Positions 11,441 through 18,136 of a stretch of 37,281 bases of DNA are shown here, piece after piece; the stretch's first letter is position 1, and each line of letters begins with the position of its first letter. A program made the position numbers and the translations under genes. The notes under the pieces are model-generated. The model saw nothing but the letters and a program-made list of their open reading frames with translations. It did not search any database and had not been told where the DNA came from. Where the stretch lies: the NCBI GenBank assembly GCA_026386955.1, contig JAPLMQ010000194.1, positions 1 to 37,281 of the forward strand, written 5' to 3'. The DNA is from Planctomycetota bacterium. GTDB lineage: Bacteria > Planctomycetota > Phycisphaerae > Phycisphaerales > Phycisphaeraceae.

Positions 11441-12544
11441 ATGGCCCAAGCCCTGAAAATCCGCGACGCCAAGACCTGCGAGCTCGACCTGGTCGCCCTG
11501 GGCGAGTGCATGGTCCGCCTCAGCCCGCCCGGGCATGGGCGCATCGAGTTCGCCAACACCCTCGAGGTCTGGGTCGGCGGGGGCGAGTACAACGTCGCCT
11601 ACGCCCTCTCGCGCCTGGGGCTCCGCACCGGATGGGTCGGCGGCCTGGTCGACAACCCCGTCGGCAAGATCATCTCCAACCACGCCCACACCGCCCGCGT
11701 CGACACCTCCCAGGTCGTCAACCTCCCCTACGACGGCGTGGGGCGCGAGGCACGCATCGGGCTCAACTTCACCGAGGTCGGCACAGGCGTCCGCGCCAGC
11801 GTCACCCTCTACGACCGCGGCCACTCCGCCACCAGCAAGATGAAGCCCGGCGACGTCGACTGGAACAAGCTCTTCAAGACGCGCGGGGCCCGCTGGCTCC
11901 ACACCGGCGGCATCTTCACCTGCCTCTCGCCCACCACCAAGCTCCTCGCCGCGGAGGCGCTCAAGGCCGCCCACGACGCGGGGACCATCGTCTCCTACGA
12001 CCTGAACTTCCGCTCCAAGCTCTGGTCGAGCAAGGAGGCCATCGCCACCACCCGCCCGCTCGTGCCCTACATCGACTGCCTCATCGGCAACGAGGAGGAC
12101 TTCCAGAAGGTGCTCGGCTACGACGTCGAGGGCGCCTCCGGCCACGACCTCAAGGGCGAGCTGCCCATCGAGAGCTACAAGAAGATGGTCCGCAAGGTGG
12201 CGAAGGACTTCCCGAACCTCAAGGTGATCGGGACGACGCTGCGCGAGGTCGTCTCGGGGCTGATCAACAACTGGTCGGCGATCCTGTATTGGGCCGAGAC
12301 CGACACGTTCTATCACGGGCCGGACTTCAAGAACCTCGAGATCGAGGACCGCGTGGGCGGCGGCGACGGCTTCGCCAGCGGCTTCGCATTCGGGTTCCTC
12401 ACCGGCTCCGACCCGCAGACGGCGGTCAACCTCGGCACCGCCCACGGGGCCCTGCTGCAGACCACCCGCGGCGACACCTCGCAGATCACCCTCGCGGAGC
12501 TCAAGCACGTCGCGGGCGGCGGGTCGGCGCGGATCCAGCGCTGA
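11441..12544 (+). CDS. PfkB-family sugar kinase, 2-dehydro-3-deoxygluconate kinase-like
   Basis: 367 residues from the ATG at 11441; earlier in-frame starts would run through the repeat element. The ribokinase/PfkB layout is clear: VALGECMVRLSPP at the N-terminus, substrate-loop VGGGEYNVAYALSRLG (46-60), and the C-terminal signature DRVGGGDGFASG (303-314) with the catalytic Asp309. The DRVGGGD form is typical of KDG kinases, which phosphorylate 2-keto-3-deoxygluconate in uronate and Entner-Doudoroff catabolism. The substrate is inferred from this motif only, and fructokinase or another sugar specificity is possible. If KDG is correct, it could feed on products of polysaccharide lyases such as the heparinase-like gene at 31581, although the two genes are far apart. 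Confidence 0.88.
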   Translation: MAQALKIRDAKTCELDLVALGECMVRLSPPGHGRIEFANTLEVWVGGGEYNVAYALSRLGLRTGWVGGLVDNPVGKIISNHAHTARVDTSQVVNLPYDGVGREARIGLNFTEVGTGVRASVTLYDRGHSATSKMKPGDVDWNKLFKTRGARWLHTGGIFTCLSPTTKLLAAEALKAAHDAGTIVSYDLNFRSKLWSSKEAIATTRPLVPYIDCLIGNEEDFQKVLGYDVEGASGHDLKGELPIESYKKMVRKVAKDFPNLKVIGTTLREVVSGLINNWSAILYWAETDTFYHGPDFKNLEIEDRVGGGDGFASGFAFGFLTGSDPQTAVNLGTAHGALLQTTRGDTSQITLAELKHVAGGGSARIQR

Positions 12545-12572
12545 GCGATTCGACGTCGATAGGATCGTCCAC

Positions 12573-13013
12573 ATGTCTTCCGACGATGCGATGGACATCG
12601 AGCGAGACGCGCTGCTCCGCGAGATCAAGCAGGCGTTCAAGGACGTGGACCGCAAGGGCGGGACGTCGCTGCATCAAGCCGTCGCCGCCGACGACTACAT
12701 GACGCCCGAGCAGCAGTTCGGTGCCCGCGCGAGGGACCGCGACAGGCACTGGCTAGACATCCCCCACGCCGAGATCGCGGCCCATCATTGGGTATTCATC
12801 TTCTTCAACGACATCTGCTGGCGGTACCACCTCCCCGCGTACATGACGTGGGCACTGCTCTGCGATCGCGAGATGGAGAGTGATTCGCGTCGCCGCTTAC
12901 GCAGGCGAACGGCAGCTGGAGACGGCGAACAAGGCGATTCGCTCTTATTGGGGCCGTTTTGCGGACGACTCCGGCGCCAGCACACCGGCAAGCTGATGCA
13001 CTCGTGCATCTGA
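12573..13013 (+). CDS. DUF6714-like protein, probably frameshifted near its 3' end
   Basis: 146 residues as read. Residues 1-100 resemble DUF6714: LLREIKQAF, then TSLHQAVAADDYM, then DRHWLDIPHAEI, and FNDICWRYHLPAYMTWAL. The function of this domain is unknown. After MESDSR (about residue 106) the frame becomes Arg-rich and unlike a protein. The +1 frame from about 12889 instead gives a protein-like tail (VAAYAGERQLETANKAIRSY) that ends at a TGA at 12994-12996. One extra base between about 12858 and 12889 would explain this, so the gene is either damaged or carries a sequence error. It starts 28 bp after the sugar-kinase stop and may be cotranscribed. It has no signal peptide. Confidence 0.6.
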   Translation: MSSDDAMDIERDALLREIKQAFKDVDRKGGTSLHQAVAADDYMTPEQQFGARARDRDRHWLDIPHAEIAAHHWVFIFFNDICWRYHLPAYMTWALLCDREMESDSRRRLRRRTAAGDGEQGDSLLLGPFCGRLRRQHTGKLMHSCI

Positions 13014-13412
13014 TTCATCACGATTGTTCTTGAACTTACAGTCGCCCGGCCTGAAAGCGGGCAAGAACTCGCCCGTCTCGATTGTGGAAAGTTGATTCAC
13101 GTTGATTCACGCATGAATCAAAACCCGGTTCAGAACGGCTAAAAACGCACCCCGCACGATCAGCGGAATCCTGATTTATTATAAGTATATTACAATAATG
13201 ATTTTATAGTTTAACCACGGATTCCGCCAACACCCCTCCCACTGTGCTGATTTTTGATTCTGATTCAGAATCAAGAATCAAGATGTGGATAAACCCCGGC
13301 CCCGGCACCCGCGGGCCGCATCCCGAACACCGTCGCGCATAAGTCAATTGATGAACCAAGACCCAGGCACACAGCGCCTGGATTTCGTCGCGGACTCTTT
13401 CGCTGTCGTTTT
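13014..13412. other. AT-rich gene-free island between convergent genes
   Basis: About 400 bp with no credible gene. It lies between the 3' ends of two convergent genes, so promoters are not required here. It holds an AT-rich core (13162-13214, with TTATTATAAGTATATTACAA), four copies of TGATTCA (13011, 13093, 13103, 13261) and one inverse copy (13114), a small hairpin TGATTC-A-GAATCA at 13261-13273, and a DnaA-box match. Composition and motif density are unlike any other part of the window. No terminator with a clear T-run was seen. Confidence 0.6.
13284..13292 (-). promoter_or_regulatory. Perfect DnaA-box consensus match
   Basis: TGTGGATAA on the plus strand is the reverse complement of TTATCCACA, the standard DnaA box. 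It sits next to repeated TGATTCA motifs and within 120 bp of the AT-rich core. A single 9-mer can occur by chance, so a role in replication or titration is only a possibility. Confidence 0.35.
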
Positions 13413-14117
13413 TCAGACCCCCAGCGTCTGGAACTCGAACATCCCCGAGGAATCGTTCCGCCTCCGCAGCCGCTCGTCGATGGTCTCGATCACCCGGGCG
13501 ATCGCGGGCATCCTGGGGTTGATCGACAGCGCCTGTTTGTAGCATTTCAGCGCCTGGTCGAAGTCGCACATCTGCACGTAGGCGTGCCCCATCCCCGCCA
13601 CCGCGCCGAAGTGCTGCGGAACCCTGCGGGTCGTCCGGCGGGCGTCGTCGATCGCGTCTTGCCAATGGCCCAGGAGGTACTGGGCCAGCGAGCACTGGTT
13701 GTAGGCCTCGGCGAAGTCGGGGTCGATCTGGGTCGAGAGCTCAAAGCGCTCGATCGCGGCTGCGTAGCACTCGTCGTTCAGCAGCGCCACGCCCTCGCGG
13801 AACGAGGGCACGGCCTCGGGGTCGCCGCTGCGGAAGAGGATCGACATCAGCCCGAACTCGGCCATCTCGTTGACCACCGCGTCGACGTCGTGCAGGGCGC
13901 GGGCGAGGCAGGGGACCGCGGCGCGGTCGCCCATCAGCCCGAGCACCACCGCGGCGACGCGGCGGACATCGATGTCGGGGTCGCAGAGCAGGCCGCAGAC
14001 GGCGGCGGGCTTCCAGTTGGCCTCCACGGCGTGGGCCAAGGTCTGGGCGTCACCGGTTGCGAGCAGGGGGCGAACGGTCGCCAGAAATGATTGCCCGTCG
14101 ATGGATCCCATATGCAT
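13413..14117 (-). CDS. HEAT-repeat plus TPR protein
   Basis: 234 residues. The first part (about 20-95) reads as HEAT-like helical repeats (DIDVRRVAAVVLGLMGDRAAVPCLARAL). The second part (about 105-215) reads as tetratricopeptide repeats (YAAAIERFELSTQIDPDFAEAYNQ; FDQALKCYKQALSINPR). There is no signal peptide or membrane segment, so it is probably a cytoplasmic protein-protein interaction scaffold. The start is either ATG at 14117 or ATG at 14111. AGGA upstream is 3 nt from the first and 9 nt from the second, so 14111 may be the real one. It is divergent from the PilZ/Tad genes, and a functional link to them is possible but unproven. Confidence 0.85.
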   Translation of the reverse strand: MHMGSIDGQSFLATVRPLLATGDAQTLAHAVEANWKPAAVCGLLCDPDIDVRRVAAVVLGLMGDRAAVPCLARALHDVDAVVNEMAEFGLMSILFRSGDPEAVPSFREGVALLNDECYAAAIERFELSTQIDPDFAEAYNQCSLAQYLLGHWQDAIDDARRTTRRVPQHFGAVAGMGHAYVQMCDFDQALKCYKQALSINPRMPAIARVIETIDERLRRRNDSSGMFEFQTLGV

Positions 14118-14203
14118 CGATCCTATGACCAGCGAGATGGTGAGGCAACAAAACCAGTCAGTTTGTCGTCGCTAGAAATGAGTTCGCACCGGCAATATCC
14201 GCT

Positions 14204-14275
14204 TGACCGACATAAATGATCGTACGCAGCCCGCCGCCAGATTCAATACCCATTCGCGCATGACCGATATAAACG
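14204..14275. promoter_or_regulatory. Pair of 15-bp direct repeats upstream of the PilZ/Tad array
   Basis: TGACCGACATAAATG (14204-14218) and TGACCGATATAAACG (14261-14275) match at 13 of 15 positions and lie 57 bp apart start to start. A fragment GATAAACG follows near 14286. They are in the 243-bp divergent region between the TPR gene and the PilZ gene, where a regulator could bind. The binding role is inferred. Confidence 0.4.
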
Positions 14276-14360
14276 TCATTCCCGCGATAAACGGCCCCCC
14301 CGGAATGCCGCCGGAACAGGCCCCGCAACGCCCCAATCGGCCCCTATCGGAATTTCCCCG

Positions 14361-14708
14361 ATGCCACCCGCCCCCAGCGCCCTCCATCCGCGTCCCGCCG
14401 AGCGCCGCCGCGACGCCCGCCGGGCGGCCGTCCGGCCGATCAAGGTGCGGGTCGACGGCGGCGGGAAATACTATGCCGGCCAAACGGCCGACATCTCCTC
14501 GAACGGCGCATTATTGGAACTGGCGGTCCCCACGGCGTTGCGCCCGGGCCAGATCATTCGCGTGGGAATCTCCTGGACCTCGCACGATGTGGTGCTCGCC
14601 GGCCGCAGCATGATCGAGGCGACGGTCGTCCGCAGCCTCGGCATGAACGGCCTGCAGCGCGTGGCCGTCACCTTTGCCCAGCGGCAGGAGCTCGCGGCCT
14701 CGGCGTGA
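14361..14708 (+). CDS. PilZ-domain protein (c-di-GMP binding)
   Basis: 115 residues, a single PilZ domain. Both nucleotide-binding motifs are visible: the arginine motif RRDARR (15-20) with following residues, and the D-x-S-x-x-G motif as DISSNG (about 44-49), followed by the family's strand pattern (ALLEL ... GQIIRVGISW ... RVAVTFAQ). Such domains bind cyclic di-GMP and act on motility, adhesion or secretion machines. The gene ends 53 bp before the first CpaF ATPase gene on the same strand, so it may give c-di-GMP control over the Tad pilus. The start at 14361 leaves about 14 Pro-rich residues before the domain. Confidence 0.85.
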   Translation: MPPAPSALHPRPAERRRDARRAAVRPIKVRVDGGGKYYAGQTADISSNGALLELAVPTALRPGQIIRVGISWTSHDVVLAGRSMIEATVVRSLGMNGLQRVAVTFAQRQELAASA

Positions 14709-14761
14709 GCGAACGTCGCCCGCTTTGATCCCGCCCCCCACCGGCGTATGCTCCATTGGCC

Positions 14762-15874
14762 ATGGATTCCCAAGCCCTCTACGCCGCGACCGTCGCCCAT
14801 TACCTGGCGCCGATCCGCTCCTACCTCGACGACACCGCCGTCACCGAGGTGATGATCAACCGCGCGGACGAGATCTTCATCGAGCGCGACGGCAAGCTGG
14901 AGCGCACCAACGCCCGCTTCGCCGACCAGGAGGCCTACGAGGCCGCGGTCAACAACATCCTGCAATTCACCGGCAAAAGCTTCGTCGACGAGGCGGCGCT
15001 GGTCGACACCCGCCTGCCCGACGGCTCGCGCGTCCACGTCGCCAAGGCCCCCTGCGCCCGCTTTGGCACGGCCGTGACCATCCGCAAGTTCGCCAAGGCG
15101 ACGCTCGACATCGACTGGCTGGTCGAGCTGGGCTCGCTTACCGATCTCGCGAGGCAATTCCTCCGCATCGCCGCCCGCGCCGAGCGCAACATGCTCGTCG
15201 CCGGCGGAACCAGCTCGGGCAAGACCTCGCTGCTCAACGCCCTCTCGGCCTTCATCCCCGCCGGGCAGCGCATCGTCGTCATCGAGGACTCCTCCGAGCT
15301 GCAACTCCAGCAAGACCACGTGATCTCGCTCGAGACCAAGCTGCCCGACCGCTACGGGCGCGGGGGCGTGAGCATCCGCGACCTCTTCCGATCCAGCCTG
15401 CGCCTCCGTCCGGACCGGATCATCATCGGCGAGGTCCGCGGGGGCGAGGCCCTCGACATGATCCAGGCCATGACCTCCGGCCACGGCGGCTCCATGGGCA
15501 CGCTCCACGCCAACAACCCCGCCGACGCCCTCAGCCGGCTGGAGACCATGGCCCTGATGAGCAAGGTCGAGCTGCCCCTGCACGCCCTGCGGGCCCAGGT
15601 TGCCTCGGCGATCGACATCGTGGTGCAGATGAGCCGGCACATCGGCGGGCGGCGGCTGGTGACCCACATCACCGAAGTGGACCCCCTGGGCCTCGAAGCC
15701 CGATATCACTTCCGCGACATTTTCACGCTCCAGCCGCAGGTTGGCAGCAAACAGATGCAATTGACATGGACGGGCCAGCGTTCAGCCATGGCGGGCAGCC
15801 TCCGCCCCGAAGAGCAAGACCTGGTTACCGACGACCTCTGCCCGATCTTCACCCCCCAGCCCGCCCAGCCGTGA
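14762..15874 (+). CDS. cpaF: CpaF/TadA-family pilus assembly ATPase
   Basis: 370 residues from the ATG at 14762; a TTG two codons earlier is possible. It is a VirB11/CpaF-type secretion ATPase: an N-terminal domain with VTEVMINRADEIFIERDG (27-44) and [13 protein letters not shown] (82-94), Walker A GGTSSGKT (148-155), an Asp box (IEDSSEL, 174-180), Walker [13 protein letters not shown] (219-230) with catalytic Glu224, and the His box TLHANNPADALSRLE. It lacks the long N-terminal extension of most CpaF proteins and has a ~50-residue tail after FRDIFTL. It powers assembly of the inner-membrane pilus platform. A second CpaF at 25544 carries an FHA domain, so this locus has two traffic ATPases, perhaps for extension and another step. 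Confidence 0.92.
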   Translation: MDSQALYAATVAHYLAPIRSYLDDTAVTEVMINRADEIFIERDGKLERTNARFADQEAYEAAVNNILQFTGKSFVDEAALVDTRLPDGSRVHVAKAPCARFGTAVTIRKFAKATLDIDWLVELGSLTDLARQFLRIAARAERNMLVAGGTSSGKTSLLNALSAFIPAGQRIVVIEDSSELQLQQDHVISLETKLPDRYGRGGVSIRDLFRSSLRLRPDRIIIGEVRGGEALDMIQAMTSGHGGSMGTLHANNPADALSRLETMALMSKVELPLHALRAQVASAIDIVVQMSRHIGGRRLVTHITEVDPLGLEARYHFRDIFTLQPQVGSKQMQLTWTGQRSAMAGSLRPEEQDLVTDDLCPIFTPQPAQP

Positions 15875-15980
15875 CAACCGGCCAAACGCCGACCCACCCC
15901 CGATCCACCCCGCCCGCAAAACCGTGACCGATCCGAATCCAATCCTTGCAACAACCGCATTTGGGTGCGAGAATTAGAGC

Positions 15981-16211
15981 ATGAGCGACGTCCAGCGGCC
16001 GACTTTCCGGAGGCTACCCTTTCGGTGGTTGGCCCGCCTCAAAGCAGTGCCCTCGCCGCTCGACGACCAACGCGGCGGCACGACTCTTGAATGGGCGATG
16101 TTGCTCCTCTGGATCGTCCTCGCCTCCTACGTCCTGATCCGGCTCTCCCTCTACATCATCACCGGCCACTTCGGCATGGTCACCACCGTCAACTCCCTGC
16201 CTTTTCCCTGA
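15981..16211 (+). CDS. Small Flp-like prepilin candidate
   Basis: 76 residues. About 32 basic residues precede GGTTLEWAMLLLWIVLASYVLI. The G-xxxx-E-W spacing followed by a hydrophobic helix matches the class III/Flp prepilin signal that the TadV peptidase cuts. The leader is longer than usual, and the part after the helix is short (about 22 residues, ending VNSLPFP), so it may be a minor subunit or a diverged Flp rather than the major pilin. It lies between the CpaF gene and a more typical Flp gene. The function is inferred from the motif and the position. Confidence 0.65.
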   Translation: MSDVQRPTFRRLPFRWLARLKAVPSPLDDQRGGTTLEWAMLLLWIVLASYVLIRLSLYIITGHFGMVTTVNSLPFP

Positions 16212-16293
16212 AGCAACCCTGAAACAGCCCTGAAACCCCGCCCCTGATGCCCCGCACTCAATCCTTAAAGCCCCTTTTCAGAAAGGCCTGCCC

Positions 16294-16512
16294 ATGAAAG
16301 ACCTCTTCCACGACCTCAAGGTGTTGCTCGGCCGGATCCACCGCAGCGAGCAAGGCGCCGAGGCGGTCGAGAAGCTGCTGATCATCGGCGCGATCGTCAT
16401 CCCCCTGCTGGGGCTGCTGATCGTGCTGCGCAACAAGCTCTCGGAATGGCTAAGCGGCAAGTGGGAGACGACCACCCAGGAAGCCGACACCGCCGTCACG
16501 ACTCCGAACTGA
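16294..16512 (+). CDS. Flp-family type IVb pilin
   Basis: 72 residues. A 20-residue basic leader ends in SEQG, then AEAVEKLLIIGAIVIPLLGL gives the G/xxxxE processing site and the hydrophobic assembly helix of Flp pilins, followed by a short hydrophilic tail. This is the likely main subunit of the Tad pilus. It is made as a prepilin in the inner membrane and trimmed by the peptidase encoded next. AAAGG about 8 bp ahead of the ATG at 16294 is a plausible ribosome binding site. The usual second Tyr of the Flp motif (E-Y) is Lys here. Confidence 0.82.
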   Translation: MKDLFHDLKVLLGRIHRSEQGAEAVEKLLIIGAIVIPLLGLLIVLRNKLSEWLSGKWETTTQEADTAVTTPN

Positions 16513-16577
16513 GTCGGCCGGTCCGGATCGGCCGACTGCTTTGGATCAGTTGGCGCAGCCCGCCCACGAGACCCCGC

Positions 16578-17141
16578 ATGGCTGACGTCATCGCCTGGAT
16601 CTTCCTGACCGTCGCCCTCGTGGCCGCGGGCATCGACGATTGGCGAACCGGGCTGATCCACAACCGCCTGATCTATCCGGCGTTGGTCTTCGGCCTGCTT
16701 TTCTGGACATGCGTCGGCTTCCGCCAGAACGGCTTCCCCGGCGCCGCCGACGGATTCACCCGGGCCTTCCTCGCCTTCCTCGCAGGCGCCGCCCCCACGG
16801 CGGTGATCTTCGCGGCGGGCGGGCTGGGCGGGGGCGACATCAAGCTGATGGGTGCCATCGGCGCGATGACGGGACGGTGGGAGTGCGTGCTGGGGGCCGC
16901 GGTCTACGGCTCGGTCCTCGCGGCGGTGATGGCGCTGGTCTTGATGGTCCGCAAGCGGATCGTCGCCCAGACGCTTCGGCGGGTCTTCGGTGCAGCCCTC
17001 ACTGCGGTCGCGGGCGTGAAGCCCAACCTCCCGGACGACAGCCCGCGCATTCCCCTGGGCGTCCCGCTGGGCATCGGGGGCATCCTCGCGGGCGCGGAAG
17101 TCCTGCTCGGGTTGCGTCTCCCTTGGACGCCGGTCTGGTAG
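16578..17141 (+). CDS. cpaA: Prepilin peptidase CpaA/TadV (A24 family)
   Basis: 187 residues from the ATG at 16578. It is a polytopic inner-membrane aspartic protease. The first catalytic Asp lies in AGIDDWRTGLIHN (18-30) and the second in GGLGGGDIKLMG (81-92), which is the G-x-GD motif of A24 peptidases with Asp87. It lacks the N-terminal methyltransferase part of PilD, as CpaA/TadV proteins do. It would process the two small pilins immediately upstream and probably the TadE-like pseudopilins downstream. The C-terminal segment (about 150-187) forms another hydrophobic helix. Confidence 0.9.
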   Translation: MADVIAWIFLTVALVAAGIDDWRTGLIHNRLIYPALVFGLLFWTCVGFRQNGFPGAADGFTRAFLAFLAGAAPTAVIFAAGGLGGGDIKLMGAIGAMTGRWECVLGAAVYGSVLAAVMALVLMVRKRIVAQTLRRVFGAALTAVAGVKPNLPDDSPRIPLGVPLGIGGILAGAEVLLGLRLPWTPVW

Positions 17142-17211
17142 AACTCCTCTCTGCAAACGCCGGCCCCGACACACCCTCAGCGAATGCCCCCAACGAATAC
17201 TGCCATCGCCC

Positions 17212-18123
17212 ATGACCCCCGCCCCCGACATCCTCGCGCCTGACGGCTGGTGGTGGGCGGCGCTCACCGGCCCGGTCGCGCGCGGATGCATGGCGGTCGG
17301 CGTCGTCTCGCTCGTCGGCATCGCCTTGGCCTGCGTCGTCGTCTGGCGGCTGGGCGCGCCTGGCCGAGCGGCCACGCGTGGACGAATCCTCCCCGCCCTC
17401 GTCGCCGACGCCCGCGCCACCGCGACCATCGAGCTCGCGCTGGTCTTCCCGCTCATGCTCTTCCTCGCCTTGACGCTCGCCCAGACGACCTACCTGATGG
17501 GCGACAACCTCTTCGTGCATTACGCCAGCTTCTCCGCCGCGCGGGCCGCGATCGTGCAGATCCCGCTCGACCGCGCCTTCGACGGCGAACCCGCCAACGC
17601 GATCATCGATGCCCCGTCGCTGGCCAAGCACGAAGCCATCCGCGCCGCCGCCGTGGCCGCGCTCGTCCCCGCCGCCGGGCTCCTCGAGACCGGCACAGCC
17701 GACGGCGACGTCTACGCCGCGGGCCTCACCCAACACTACGCCGCCTACGGCATGGCCCCGCCCGCCTGGATCGCCGCGACCGCCGCCTCGCGCTACCGCT
17801 ACGCCAACGCCCCGTTCAACACCGCCGTCAATGTCTGCCGCTACGTCGAGCCCGACCCCGCGGTCACCGGAGCGGAGGGCACGCTCGTCCGCCTCCCCGC
17901 CGACGCCGCCTACACCTTCGGCCCGCGCGACGCCGTCGGCGTCATCGTCACCCACCAGGTCAGCCTCAGCGTCCCCTACGTCAGCATGATCTTCTCCAGC
18001 GGCCTCCACACCCCCGCCACCGGCCGCGGACGCTACGCCACCGTCTCCGCCTCGTGCATCCTCACCAACGAGGGCGTCGTCGACGCCCTGCCCCCGCTCC
18101 CGACGCTCCCACGCGACCCCTGA
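17212..18123 (+). CDS. TadE-like pseudopilin with extra N-terminal membrane segment
   Basis: 303 residues. There is a first hydrophobic segment at about 26-46, then an Arg-rich stretch, then the TadE-type helix ATIELALVFPLMLFLALTLA (about 71-90) with the Glu typical of pilin-like helices. The rest (about 95-303) is an Ala-rich extracytoplasmic domain of unknown fold. TadE proteins are minor pilin-like parts of the Tad machine processed by TadV. The extra N-terminal helix is unusual and could mean that the gene begins later, but no better start is evident. The stop is 13 bp before the kinase gene, so they are probably cotranscribed. Confidence 0.75.
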   Translation: MTPAPDILAPDGWWWAALTGPVARGCMAVGVVSLVGIALACVVVWRLGAPGRAATRGRILPALVADARATATIELALVFPLMLFLALTLAQTTYLMGDNLFVHYASFSAARAAIVQIPLDRAFDGEPANAIIDAPSLAKHEAIRAAAVAALVPAAGLLETGTADGDVYAAGLTQHYAAYGMAPPAWIAATAASRYRYANAPFNTAVNVCRYVEPDPAVTGAEGTLVRLPADAAYTFGPRDAVGVIVTHQVSLSVPYVSMIFSSGLHTPATGRGRYATVSASCILTNEGVVDALPPLPTLPRDP

Positions 18124-18136
18124 GCCGCCGCCCTCT

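Noticed and set aside
11234..12655. 473-residue minus-strand open frame
   Set aside because: It is antisense to the PfkB kinase gene, which carries the DRVGGGD signature.
13091..13120. Closely spaced TGATTCA motifs as a CRISPR array
   Set aside because: Units are only 7 bp with irregular spacing, and there are no spacer-length intervals or cas genes.
15946..15974. TTGCAA with 17-bp spacing to GAGAAT, a possible promoter for the first pilin gene
   Set aside because: Both boxes match at only 4 of 6 positions and the implied start would coincide with the ATG. Chance is as likely.
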